Below, one piece after another: positions 17,428-25,919 of a DNA stretch of 64,000 nucleotides (positions within the stretch are counted from its first letter, which is position 1; the number at the start of each line of letters is the position of its first letter). The translations under genes were made by a program, and so were the position numbers. The notes beneath the pieces are model-generated. The model saw nothing but the letters and a program-made list of their open reading frames with translations, was not told the DNA's origin and made no database searches. This stretch comes from an uncultured Spartobacteria bacterium (GTDB lineage Bacteria > Verrucomicrobiota > Verrucomicrobiia > Chthoniobacterales > Chthoniobacteraceae). The stretch lies in NCBI GenBank assembly GCA_903882875.1, contig CAIRYQ010000032.1, positions 1 through 64,000 of the forward strand, given 5' to 3'.

Positions 17428-18160
17428 CGTCATCCTCACGCACCAGCCGGCGGCGTGCGTCGCGGCGATGATCGAGTGGTGGAGCCGGCATGCGGATTCC
17501 GCACAGGTGCTCATCGTCGCCGGTGGACGACGCGAGGACTTCGACGAAATCGCGCAGGCGCAGAAAATTTTCGCGGATGATGCGCGCCTGCGAACGATGG
17601 ATCACCAGCGCGAATTTCAGAGCTACACGGGTGTTTTTCGAGACGTGTCCGCGTGGCTCGCGGGGCGCGACCGCACTCACGTCTCCTTCTGCGAATACGA
17701 TCACCTGCCGCTGGTCGGTGACTTCAACGAGGGCCAGCTCGCCCGGCTTGCCGCGGAGGACGCAGACGTGATCGGCCATCATGTGCAGCGCATTGATGGC
17801 ACCAGCCACCCGCATTACCTCTGCCATCACAGCAATCCCGAGTTCCACCGCCACTGGGAAAAAATCACGCGACGCGAAGATCCGGAGGTGATCCTGAGCA
17901 TGTTCGGCAGCGGCTCGTTCTGGACGCGCGAGGCGTTCGACGCCGTGGCCTCACACGAGGAGCCGTTTCGGATTTACCTCGAGATTTACCTGCCGACGCT
18001 CGCGCATCATCTCGGTTTCCGTGTGCGCGATCTGCCGGATCAAAATTCATTTGTGCAAGTCTCCCCCGATCGTGAACCCGAACTCGACGCCGTGCGCGAG
18101 GCGGGCGCGTGGGCCGTGCATCCGGTGAAGCGCCGGTGGAACCGCGCCCGCGGTCACTGA
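17411..18160 (+). CDS. Putative glycosyltransferase-like protein of unknown family
   Basis: 249 residues from a GTG start that lies inside the end of the preceding gene. The N-terminus VLNVILTHQPAACVAAMIEWW looks like the first strand-helix of a GT-A fold. VSFCEYDHLPLVGDF (about 90-104) contains an acidic E-Y-D that could serve as the metal-binding DxD. FGSGSFWTREAFDAV resembles an acceptor-side block. I do not recognise a named family. Context among glycan genes supports transfer of a sugar; the assignment is inference. The C-terminus overlaps the converging GT39-like gene by seven bases. Confidence 0.5.
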   Translation: MAKVLNVILTHQPAACVAAMIEWWSRHADSAQVLIVAGGRREDFDEIAQAQKIFADDARLRTMDHQREFQSYTGVFRDVSAWLAGRDRTHVSFCEYDHLPLVGDFNEGQLARLAAEDADVIGHHVQRIDGTSHPHYLCHHSNPEFHRHWEKITRREDPEVILSMFGSGSFWTREAFDAVASHEEPFRIYLEIYLPTLAHHLGFRVRDLPDQNSFVQVSPDREPELDAVREAGAWAVHPVKRRWNRARGH

Positions 18161-19674
18161 CGGCCAAATGCGACGAAGCCCGGCTCCTCCGCCACGGGTG
18201 CAAAACCAATCTCGCGCAGCCATCCGGTGGAGGGCGCGGGCGGCAGCGGCATGCCGCGGATCCTGCGGATCGCGGCGGCCACTGTTCCCTCGGGCAGCGG
18301 CAGGGTCACGATCGCGAAGCGCGAACGTTGCAGCGCCGCGGTGCGGTAGGGCTCCATGAGCTGTTCGGTCCAGATGAAGGATGGACGTTCGGCGTAAAAC
18401 GGGAAGACCGCATTGGGCGTGTAGTCGCGCATGTCCGCGCGATGCCCGGCGTGGAAGAGGATGACGCTGCCCGGCGCGGTGTGTTCGCGCGCCCAGCGCG
18501 CGGCGGCGAGGATGGGGTGATCCTGTTTGAAAAGATAGATCCACACCGGCGCCGCGCAGCCGGCGGTGAGCGTTGCGGCGATTCCCGCGACGAGCACGCG
18601 GCGCCGTTGCACGCGCGGCGATTCGAGGAACGCGTTCATTCCGAGCCCGAACAGCGCGCAGAGCGGCGCGAGTGCGGGAAGGTTGTAGTAGCTCTGGCTC
18701 GCAGGGCCGTTGCCGAGCCATGCGAGGTAGAAAATGGCGAGCGCGACCAGCCACGCGACAAGCAGGCGCGGGGACTTCGCACGCATGATTTCGGGCACGC
18801 CGCGCGCGACGGAAAGCGTGGAGAAGCCGGGGATCAGAAACCCGGCGACATAGAGCGCGATCATCAGCCAGGTCTTGAACTGGAATCGGATCACGAGCGG
18901 GCCGATGAAGCCGCGCAGCGTGTCGCCCGCACCGCCGAACGAAAGCGGCGACACATTCACCTTCCCGAGATATGCGGTCCACGCGACGACACACGCTGCG
19001 GACACCACGCCGGCGAGCAGATACGGCACGCGGAAAAGCTCGCGCCATCCGCCGCGGCGCAGCGCGAGGAGGATGAAGATCACGTAGAGGTGCGCGGTCT
19101 CGGGAGCCTTCACCACGAGCGCAAGCAGCCCGGTCGCTGCCGCTGGCAGCCAGCGGGCGAGCGTGGGATTTTCATCGTGCCGGATGAGCAGTAGCACGAA
19201 TGCAAATGCGAGCGCCTGCACGAGCATCTCCGGCATGAACGCCTGCGCGTAAAAAACTCCGAGCGGCGAGACGACGAACAGCACGTTTGCCCAGATCGCG
19301 GCGCAAGGCGCGAGGATGCGCCGCCAGATCGCCTGGAGCAGAAAAAACGAGAGCGCCCACAGCGCGACGGATACGAGCTTGCCGCTGAGCGTGAGATTTC
19401 CCGTGACCGCGTGGACGGCGACGACGAGCCAGTTGTACACAGGCAGCTCGAGCAGGAACCGCTCGTGAAAATCACCGACCCAGGGAATGGGAGCGCTGAG
19501 CGAGAAACCGTGCGCGACGAGGCTCTGCGTCGCCGCGGCCGTCTGGCACTGCCGCAGCAGGTGCGCATCGGCGAGCGGGTGCGTGAGCGCCACGCAACGG
19601 ATGAGGATTCCCGCGGCGAGGAGGATCCAAAACGTGCGGCCCAGAGTGGCGCTGCGGGGTGTCTCGTTCGGCAT
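18154..19674 (-). CDS. Membrane GT39-like (ArnT/PMT type) glycosyltransferase
   Basis: 506 residues with roughly 10-12 hydrophobic segments (for example WILLAAGILIRCVAL, LVSVALWALSFFLLQAI, LLVAWLVALAIFYLAWL). The PMT/ArnT first-loop acidic motif is suggested by LADAHLLRQCQ, where an Asp follows the first helix. The C-terminal 120 residues are soluble and periplasmic in such proteins. These enzymes use polyprenyl-phosphate sugars on the periplasmic side to modify lipids, glycans or proteins. The start at MPNETPRS is 11 codons inside the longest frame. The next gene in the same direction lies upstream on the minus strand, so they may be co-transcribed. Confidence 0.8.
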   Translation of the reverse strand: MPNETPRSATLGRTFWILLAAGILIRCVALTHPLADAHLLRQCQTAAATQSLVAHGFSLSAPIPWVGDFHERFLLELPVYNWLVVAVHAVTGNLTLSGKLVSVALWALSFFLLQAIWRRILAPCAAIWANVLFVVSPLGVFYAQAFMPEMLVQALAFAFVLLLIRHDENPTLARWLPAAATGLLALVVKAPETAHLYVIFILLALRRGGWRELFRVPYLLAGVVSAACVVAWTAYLGKVNVSPLSFGGAGDTLRGFIGPLVIRFQFKTWLMIALYVAGFLIPGFSTLSVARGVPEIMRAKSPRLLVAWLVALAIFYLAWLGNGPASQSYYNLPALAPLCALFGLGMNAFLESPRVQRRRVLVAGIAATLTAGCAAPVWIYLFKQDHPILAAARWAREHTAPGSVILFHAGHRADMRDYTPNAVFPFYAERPSFIWTEQLMEPYRTAALQRSRFAIVTLPLPEGTVAAAIRRIRGMPLPPAPSTGWLREIGFAPVAEEPGFVAFGRQ

Positions 19675-19761
19675 CGGAAAAGTGTGGGACGCTCGCGATG
19701 GGCGCACGGCTTGTCACGCAGGAACTCGAGCAGGCAGCCGCGCAGGGTTGGCGAGTCCCGC

Positions 19762-20799
19762 CTACTTTTTCGCCGTCGCGATCCCGTCCCACTTTGCAAT
19801 CCACTCGCGGCTGCGCGCCTCGACTTCGGCGACCGACCAGCGCGCCATGCACGCGAGGGGCGCGGCTTCATTCCGGCACGAGCCGGCGGGGCGCAGCAGG
19901 CCGTCGCACGGCAGGCACGGGAGCGAGGTGTCGCGCAGGATCAGGAAGCGATCGGGAAACCAAAGCGGATCCCAGATGGGATTCGACGGGCCGCTGAGGA
20001 TTACCGAGGGACAGCCGAGCGCGGAGGCGAGGTTCATCGGCGCGGAATTGTTGCCGATGAAGAGGCTGGCCGTGCGCAGCGTCCGCACGAATGCGCCGAG
20101 CGAATCCGGCTTCACGCGCTGCACGGAGGGCGGCAGTTCCGCGCCCGCCGTGTCCGGCTGTTCGATCCACAGCACCTCGAAATTTTCCGCAAGCCGGCCC
20201 GCGAGCGCGGCGAAGCGATCGGGAAACCATCGCTTGTAGGCGAGGCTCGCACCGGCGTGGATCACGATGCGTCCCGCGACCGGCGCGGCGCTCCCGCCGA
20301 GGTGGCCGAGATCGGGCGCGGGCGGCGTCTCCGCCCATTCCGCGCCGCCGCAGCGTCGCACGAGAGCGCGTGCGATTTCCCAGTTTGCCTGCGCGACTTT
20401 CAAGCCCGGCTGGAGCGGGACGATTTCGGTGAGGCCGCCTGGCACCCGGATGAATGGCGGACGGATCCCGACGCACGTCCGCCCACCGCCGAGGAACGCA
20501 AGCAGGTGCGCGACGTTGCCCTGGTCATCCGCGAGCAGCGAGGCATCCACGCGTTCACGCCGCACGCGCGCGATGAGCCGGAGCAGCGTGCCGGGATGTT
20601 TCCACGCGCCGTTGAATTCGGCCGTGGGCATGAGAAGCATCCGCTCCGGCGGGATGGCCGCGGCGAAAAGCTCCGCCGCGACCGGGCTCGTGATCATGAA
20701 AAGCTCCCACCGGGGACACGCCTTTCGCAACGCCTGCACGACCGGCAGGAAGACGACGTTGTCGCCGAGCTGGTTGACTTTGAAAATCGCGAGCTTCAC
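19762..20799 (-). CDS. GT9 family (heptosyltransferase-like) glycosyltransferase
   Basis: 345 residues from a GTG start (VKLAIFKVNQLGDNVVFLP), the standard GT9 N-terminus with the LGDxVxxxP loop. The ADP-heptose-type donor site is suggested by RIVIHAGASLAYKRWFPDRFAAL and by FIGNNSAPMNLASALGCPSV, the family's conserved D/N-S-A/G-P block near residue 265. Here NNSAP stands where many members have NDSGP. Two Cys pairs (LPCLPCDG and SCRN...LACM) resemble the C-terminal Cys-rich tail of some GT9 enzymes. It would transfer a heptose or related sugar, in keeping with the hddA gene in the locus. Confidence 0.85.
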   Translation of the reverse strand: MKLAIFKVNQLGDNVVFLPVVQALRKACPRWELFMITSPVAAELFAAAIPPERMLLMPTAEFNGAWKHPGTLLRLIARVRRERVDASLLADDQGNVAHLLAFLGGGRTCVGIRPPFIRVPGGLTEIVPLQPGLKVAQANWEIARALVRRCGGAEWAETPPAPDLGHLGGSAAPVAGRIVIHAGASLAYKRWFPDRFAALAGRLAENFEVLWIEQPDTAGAELPPSVQRVKPDSLGAFVRTLRTASLFIGNNSAPMNLASALGCPSVILSGPSNPIWDPLWFPDRFLILRDTSLPCLPCDGLLRPAGSCRNEAAPLACMARWSVAEVEARSREWIAKWDGIATAKK

Positions 20800-20995
20800 T
20801 TGCCGGGCGGATGGTGCGCGGGACACTCGGAATGGCCGCGGTGCGTCACGGATGGAGGCGGGTTCGGCAAGGTGATCAAAGGGTACGCGCGGAAGCGGCG
20901 GAGCGGCGAAGTCACACTTGCGAAGCTGCGCGCGCAAGCGTGAATTGGAAATTGCTTGCCGCTGCCGTGCAGCGCCGTGAACTTTTGAAATCCCA

Positions 20996-22213
20996 TTGAC
21001 GACTCCCAACCACCGCAGCAAGTCGCTCCTCTGGGTGGACGCTTTTGCCTGCCACACGGATCCGACGATGCGGCAGTTGCTCCAGGCGCTGCCGGAGCTT
21101 CGGGCGGCGGGGTGGAAAATCCGCGTGTGGTGCCTGCGCTCCGATCTTCCGCGGGACTCGGTGGAGCACGTCATCTTCCCCGCCCCGCGCTGGCTCGGCC
21201 CGCTCGCGCTGATCTATTTTTCCGTGATCGTGAATCTCTACGGCTTCTGGCGCTGGCTGACGCGCAGGCCGCGTCCGGCGGATGTGATCCACGCGACGTG
21301 CGGCACGTATCTCGGCGCGGATATCGCCACGGTGCAATTTGTGAACTGCGTCTGGCTGCGCATGCAATTCAGGCTCGGCTTTTCGGGCTTCAAGGAGATC
21401 GCGAAATTTTTCCTCCACTGCTGCGGCGCGATCTTCGAGCGCTTGCACTGGTGGAGCCCGTCGCTCCGGCTCGTGCTCCCCGTGTCCGACTCGGTTGGCG
21501 ATGAGGTGCGTCGGCGTGTGCGCCGCGCGGTGTCCGTCGAGACGCTGCCAAACAGCTACGACGAGACGCGCTTCAACCCCGAGGTTCGCGCGCAGAAGCG
21601 TGAGCCTGAGCGGGAAAAATTTGGCTTCCGTGCGGAGGACAACGTGTTCGTGTTTGTCAGCCTCGGGCACCACAAGCGGAAGGGATTCTGGCTCGTCGTC
21701 GAGGCCCTGGCGCGCGTGCGCCGCAGCCCGTCGCAGCAGCCGGTGAGATTCCTCGTCGTCGGCGGGCTGCCGAAGACGCTCGCCGCGCTCCAGTCCCGGC
21801 TCGACCGCGAATACGGCGGATGGCGCGAATGGATCACATTCACCGGGCAGCGGAGCGACGTGGAGCACTGCCTCGCGGCGGCCGATGCGTTCCTTTACCC
21901 GTCCTACTTTGAGGCGTTCTGCATCGCGGAGATCGAGGCCGCCGCACTCGGCATCCCGCTGCTCCTCACGCGGCACCACGGCTCGGAAATGATCCTCGAT
22001 CCCGGCGTGAACGGCCTGTGGCTCGACTTCGATCCCGCCGCGATCGCGATGACCATCCAGAGCTTTCTCAAACGCGGCGCGTCCTCGTTCCGCCATTCGA
22101 CCGGCGCCGCCCTCACGCGCAACGGATACGCGGCGCGGCTGCTCGCGATCTATGACCGTTTCGTCCCCGCGGACGATCGTGAGGCGGAGAAAAATGGCGG
22201 CGGTGCCGGCTGA
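20996..22213 (+). CDS. GT-B glycosyltransferase, family 4 type
   Basis: 405 residues from a TTG start (MTTPNHRSKS). The N-terminal domain has a hydrophobic helix (LALIYFSVIVNLYGFW), suggesting membrane contact, and HATCGTYLGADIATVQFVN. The C-terminal domain has VSLGHHKRKGFWLVVEAL and the GT4 donor motif SYFEAFCIAEIEAAALGIPLL (about 302-322). It starts 196 bases from the divergent GT9 gene and precedes an FkbM methyltransferase, giving a two-gene plus-strand group. Acceptor and donor sugars unknown. Confidence 0.85.
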   Translation: MTTPNHRSKSLLWVDAFACHTDPTMRQLLQALPELRAAGWKIRVWCLRSDLPRDSVEHVIFPAPRWLGPLALIYFSVIVNLYGFWRWLTRRPRPADVIHATCGTYLGADIATVQFVNCVWLRMQFRLGFSGFKEIAKFFLHCCGAIFERLHWWSPSLRLVLPVSDSVGDEVRRRVRRAVSVETLPNSYDETRFNPEVRAQKREPEREKFGFRAEDNVFVFVSLGHHKRKGFWLVVEALARVRRSPSQQPVRFLVVGGLPKTLAALQSRLDREYGGWREWITFTGQRSDVEHCLAAADAFLYPSYFEAFCIAEIEAAALGIPLLLTRHHGSEMILDPGVNGLWLDFDPAAIAMTIQSFLKRGASSFRHSTGAALTRNGYAARLLAIYDRFVPADDREAEKNGGGAG

Positions 22214-22297
22214 ACCGCCGCGGAATGATCCTGCGCGGATTTCTTTGCCCTGCGGTCGCTGTTTGCTGTCCACTCGCCAGACGCCCGAATTTTCCGC

Positions 22298-23014
22298 ATG
22301 ACGCCGCGCCACCGATTTGTCTCGCGACTTTGCTCGCACACCTTCCTCTCGTATTTTCTCAATGAAAAATCGGCGGTGGTGGATCTCGGCGTGAACAAGG
22401 GCGAGTTTGCCCGCTCGATGATCGCGAAATTCGGATGCCGCGTCCACGGGCTCGAGCCGGTTCCGGAGCTTTTCGCGGCAGTCACTGGCACGCCAGGTCT
22501 CATCGTCGAGCAGGCCGCCATCGGCACGACCGTCGGCACGCAGCAGATCCGCGTCTTTGAAAATCGCTGCGCCAGCATGGGCGCCGCGCTCCCCGGTGAG
22601 ACCAGCCGCAGTGTGGACGTTCCGACCGTCCCGCTCGAAGTGTTCCTCGATCGCCAGGGGCTGCGCGAAGTGGATCTGCTGAAGGTGGACATCGAGGGAG
22701 CGGAACTCGAAATGCTCCCGCGCATCCCCGCGGCGGTGCTTGCCGGCATCCGGCAAATCGCGGTTGAGTTCCACGACTTCATCTATCCCGAAACCGCGCC
22801 GCGCGTGCAGGCGGTGATCGCGGGACTCGTCGCGGCCGGCTTCCGCCGCGTGCGTTTTTCAAAGGACAACATTGATCTGCTGTTCATCAATCCGCGCTTC
22901 TTCCGGCATCCCGCGCTCTTGCACCTCGTTCTGAACTTCTGGTTTCGCCCGCTCCTCGCGATGACGAGGAAAATCCGGCGGCTGTTCGGCAACGAAAATC
23001 CGGATCACTTTTAA
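22298..23014 (+). CDS. FkbM family methyltransferase
   Basis: 238 residues. The SAM-binding motif is VVDLGVNKGEFARSM (about 27-41), followed by VHGLEPVPELF (acidic motif II). DLLKVDIEGAELEML (about 127-141) is the FkbM signature. These enzymes usually O-methylate sugars of antibiotics or surface glycans. It lies 84 bases after the GT4 gene in the same direction, so it probably methylates the glycan or a precursor built by this locus. The C-terminal 60 residues include a hydrophobic helix of unknown role. Confidence 0.85.
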   Translation: MTPRHRFVSRLCSHTFLSYFLNEKSAVVDLGVNKGEFARSMIAKFGCRVHGLEPVPELFAAVTGTPGLIVEQAAIGTTVGTQQIRVFENRCASMGAALPGETSRSVDVPTVPLEVFLDRQGLREVDLLKVDIEGAELEMLPRIPAAVLAGIRQIAVEFHDFIYPETAPRVQAVIAGLVAAGFRRVRFSKDNIDLLFINPRFFRHPALLHLVLNFWFRPLLAMTRKIRRLFGNENPDHF

Positions 23015-23071
23015 GCCACTGGCCACACGCGCGCGCTGTCCGTGCGTGCCGCGGGGTTTTCGCACGATCTG

Positions 23072-24136
23072 TTAGCCTGAAATCTCCAGCCACTCCGGAT
23101 TCGCCGACGCGTGGGCCGCGATCCCGCCGAGAATTTCCTCCAGCGAAATCTCCGGTTCCCACTGCCACTGCCGAGCCGCGAGGCGCGAATCCATCACCAT
23201 CCACGGGATGTCAAAGGCGCGTTCGGCCGTGTCCGCGGCGACATCGTGCGCGCCGAAATGCCGTGAGCACCATGCGCTGAGCTGCCGCAGCGACATCGCA
23301 CGCGCGGTGCCGCCGCCCACATTCTGAACGCGGCTCACGGCACGGTGCGGATCGCGCATTTGCGCGAGGACGAGCCGCGCGAGATCGCGCGGATGCAGGC
23401 AGTCGCGCACTTGGTGCCCGGTCCCGCCGAAGCCGATGTATTTCAGCGCGCGACGCCGCGCCCACGAGTGAATCCAGAAACTGAAGATGCCCTGATCCGC
23501 GCGGCCAAACTGCCCCGCGCCCGCGAGCACGCCGCAGCGGTTAATCCACACCGGCAGGCCGAACGCGCTGCCGTACTCCAGCGCGAGCCGCTCGGAACAC
23601 AGCTTCGTGCTGCCGTAGAGCGAGAGCGGCGGCTCAGTGGAAAAATCCTCGGCCACTCCGCCGGCGCTCACGCCATGTGGCAGCGTACCATTTTCATCCG
23701 GAAAAAATGCGTCTGCCTCGCTCCGCATCGGCAGCGATGCGAGGGGCGCGATGGAATACACGCGGCTCGTGCTCAGCAGCACGAAGCCCGCGCGGTGTGC
23801 CTTGCAGTATTCGAGCATCTGCACGGTGCCGCCGAGATTGTGCTCGATGATCTGCCGGCTGCTCGTGCGTCCGTCCACGCCGGCGAGCACGCTCGCATTC
23901 GCCGCCGCGTCCACGACCCAGTCGGCGTCGGGCAGCGCATCCACGTCGCTCTGCACGCGGAGGTCCGCGTGCGAGACCTTCACGCCGAGCGCCTGGAGGT
24001 TGCGCCGGTTCGTCTCGCTGCCCGCGCGGATGAAATTGTCAAAGCCCAGCACCTCGATGCCAGAGTCGGTCTCGATGAAATGCCGCGCGAGCGCGCTGCC
24101 CGCGAATCCGCACACTCCGGAAATGAGGATCTTCAT
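23072..24136 (-). CDS. NAD-dependent epimerase, CDP-paratose 2-epimerase-like
   Basis: 354 residues: NAD loop GVCGFAGSA, catalytic LLSTSRVYS and YGSTK. The block EDFSTEPPLSLYGSTKLCSE and the later NRCGVLAGAGQFGRADQG are typical of CDP-tyvelose/paratose epimerase-like extended SDRs. Such enzymes interconvert dideoxyhexoses used in O-antigens, but family members also act on other NDP-sugars, and the other dideoxysugar genes are absent. The start MKILISGVCG is chosen over a frame extending 63 codons further because that extension is low-complexity and lacks a signal. It converges on the FkbM gene. Confidence 0.8.
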   Translation of the reverse strand: MKILISGVCGFAGSALARHFIETDSGIEVLGFDNFIRAGSETNRRNLQALGVKVSHADLRVQSDVDALPDADWVVDAAANASVLAGVDGRTSSRQIIEHNLGGTVQMLEYCKAHRAGFVLLSTSRVYSIAPLASLPMRSEADAFFPDENGTLPHGVSAGGVAEDFSTEPPLSLYGSTKLCSERLALEYGSAFGLPVWINRCGVLAGAGQFGRADQGIFSFWIHSWARRRALKYIGFGGTGHQVRDCLHPRDLARLVLAQMRDPHRAVSRVQNVGGGTARAMSLRQLSAWCSRHFGAHDVAADTAERAFDIPWMVMDSRLAARQWQWEPEISLEEILGGIAAHASANPEWLEISG

Positions 24137-24386
24137 GGCGCGAGGTGATGCGTGGCTTGCGGTTTGAACATCGGGAAATAACTCCGCGCCGATCAAACAC
24201 GACGCACGCGGCGGCGGCAACACCGCTTCATTCGTGTGCGCAGTGCCGCGAGGGCGTGGCGGGCGGCACGGGCATTCCACGGGATTCGCCACCGCGCGGC
24301 GGCCACCGTCCAAGAATGACCGCATTTTTCACACGCACAAGCGGCCCGCGTGCTGCTAGGTTCACACGCAGCCCACACATTTCCCC

Positions 24387-25448
24387 ATGCAAGACCACAA
24401 CGGCGGCGCGACCAACCGGCCCATCCGCAGCAACTCCATCGGCGACTCACGGCTCGATCAAAAAATCCGTGAACTCGTGGACGAAATCCACATGGAGAAG
24501 CCGCGCGAGCTGATCGAGGAAATGATCGTGACCGCGCTTAAAATGGCGCGCGATCAGACGAGCGTCGCCGATTTGAAAATGCTCAACCGCGCGCTGAAGG
24601 AGCTGCGCTATGCCGGGCAGGTCTTCGCGCCGTACCGCCAGCGGCGGAAGGTCGCAGTCTTCGGCAGCGCACGCACGCCAGAGGATGCGGAGGAATTCAA
24701 GGCCGCAGAGAATTTCGGACGCGAGATGCGCGAGCGCGGCTACATGATTGTGACCGGCGGCGGCGAAGGCATCATGGGCGCGGCGCAGCGCGGCGCGGGC
24801 CGCGAGAACAGCTTCGGGCTGAACATCCGCCTGCCGTTCGAGCAGTCGGCAAACCAGACCATCGAGGGCGACAAGAAGCTGATCAGCTTCAATTATTTTT
24901 TCACGCGCAAGCTGAACTTCGTGAAGGAGACGCACGCCATCGCGCTTTTCCCTGGCGGCTTCGGCACAATGGACGAGGGCTTCGAGGTGCTCACGCTCAT
25001 GCAGACCGGCAAGGCGCGCATCTTCCCCGTCGTGCTCGTGGACAAACCCGGCGGCACGTACTGGCAGACGTGGCTCGAATTTCTCCGCGGCCATCTGCTG
25101 AAGCTGCGGCTCATCTCCGAGGACGACTTCAATCTTCTGCACCACTGCGAGTCCGTCGAATGCGCCGTCGAGCACATCATGCACTTCTACCACAACTTCC
25201 ACAGCTCGCGCTGGGTCGGCGGCAAACTCGTGATCCGGTTGCAGCGCCCGCTCTCGCAAAAGCTCGTGGAGAAAATGGACACGGAGTTCGATGACGTGCT
25301 CGCGAGCGGGAAGTTCACGCAATGCGCCGCGCTGCCGGAGGAATCCGCCGAGACGGAAATCGCGCACCTGCCGCGCCTCGTCTTCCAGCCGAAGCGGAGA
25401 AATTTCGGTCGGCTGCGAGCGGTGATTGATGCGGTGAACCGGGAGTAG
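24387..25448 (+). CDS. LOG-family Rossmann-fold protein
   Basis: 353 residues. The LOG/TIGR00730 core spans about 85-260, with VAVFGSARTPEDAEE, GGGEGIMGAAQRGA and the signature PGGFGTMDEGFE (about 191-202), where the Glu and Arg-rich region bind a nucleoside monophosphate. Known LOG enzymes release cytokinin-like bases or hydrolyse purine monophosphates. This longer version has an extra N-terminal helical region of 85 residues (EIHMEKPRELIEEMIVTALKM) and a 60-residue tail, as in several bacterial long-form homologues. It stands alone between the glycan locus and the integrated element. Confidence 0.9.
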   Translation: MQDHNGGATNRPIRSNSIGDSRLDQKIRELVDEIHMEKPRELIEEMIVTALKMARDQTSVADLKMLNRALKELRYAGQVFAPYRQRRKVAVFGSARTPEDAEEFKAAENFGREMRERGYMIVTGGGEGIMGAAQRGAGRENSFGLNIRLPFEQSANQTIEGDKKLISFNYFFTRKLNFVKETHAIALFPGGFGTMDEGFEVLTLMQTGKARIFPVVLVDKPGGTYWQTWLEFLRGHLLKLRLISEDDFNLLHHCESVECAVEHIMHFYHNFHSSRWVGGKLVIRLQRPLSQKLVEKMDTEFDDVLASGKFTQCAALPEESAETEIAHLPRLVFQPKRRNFGRLRAVIDAVNRE

Positions 25449-25766
25449 CGTCCGCTGTTAACCGCCCCGCGTGCATCCACTCGAATAGCGACTGTCCATT
25501 TGCGGATTTGACGAACGGGATAACACTGTCTGGCGAAAGCGATCGGACCGCAGAGAGGTGATTGTGGAGGACGCAAAAGCCGCGAAGATGCGAGGCATCT
25601 GAGGCCCGTTTCTTTTCTTCGCGCCCTCCGTGGTCATTTTGTTTTTGGAAGATGGCATAAGTATCAATCGCGCCGGATTTCGCATTTGCCCACGATTACG
25701 AATACGCGTGCCGCGGACGGAAGTGTCATTCCAAACCGTTATGCAAACCGCAAAAAAACACGCAAT
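25449..25766. other. Intergenic region between LOG gene and tRNA 3' end
   Basis: Long minus-strand open frames here have no family character. The stretch 25560-25645 mixes phrases such as GACGCAAAAGCCGCGAAGATGC and CGCGCCCTCCGTGGTCAT, resembling the decayed intergenic repeats found in many high-GC genomes. The original chromosome side of the tRNA-Leu terminator begins at about 25750. I see no gene. Confidence 0.5.
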
Positions 25767-25789
25767 CCACCTCTGATGATCAAAGGTGG
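25752..25789 (-). terminator. Original tRNA-Leu terminator, left copy
   Basis: Read on the minus strand, 25789-25767 folds as a nine-pair stem (one G-U) with a five-base loop and is followed by seven T residues (A run at 25752-25758). The matching hairpin at the right copy is perfect. Because integration split the tRNA, this copy now follows only the displaced 3' fragment. Confidence 0.6.
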
Positions 25790-25818
25790 TGCTCACGAGA
25801 GGACTCGAACCTCCACGG
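25784..25818. repeat. attL-like direct repeat (displaced 3' end of tRNA-Leu)
   Basis: 35 bases identical to 32017-32051. It contains the T-arm, acceptor 3' strand and CCA of tRNA-Leu, read on the minus strand. The flank to its left also matches the flank of the right copy for about 45 more bases with a few differences. Beyond 25818 the sequence diverges from the tRNA, so this is not a functional tRNA gene. Confidence 0.85.
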
Positions 25819-25892
25819 CCAGTCCTCACCGTTTCAGGGTGATTTGTCAGAGGTAAAACGAACACGGGCAAACGCACTTGACACGGGGAGAC

Positions 25893-25919
25893 GTTATGCT
25901 TTCGTGTTATGCGTTATGG
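25893..25919 (+). repeat. GTTATGC boxes at left end of the element
   Basis: GTTATGC occurs at 25893-25899 and 25906-25912, and GTTATGG at 25913-25919, the last containing the integrase start codon. A further GTTATGC at 25738-25744 lies outside the core. The right end has the same box at 31960-31966 and 31973-31979 with the same 13-base period. Candidate arm-type integrase or excisionase binding sites. Confidence 0.5.

Noticed and set aside
25784-25830. Second tRNA-Leu gene at the left end of the element
   Set aside because: Only the 3' part is present; the sequence diverges before the anticodon, so it is an att copy, not a tRNA.
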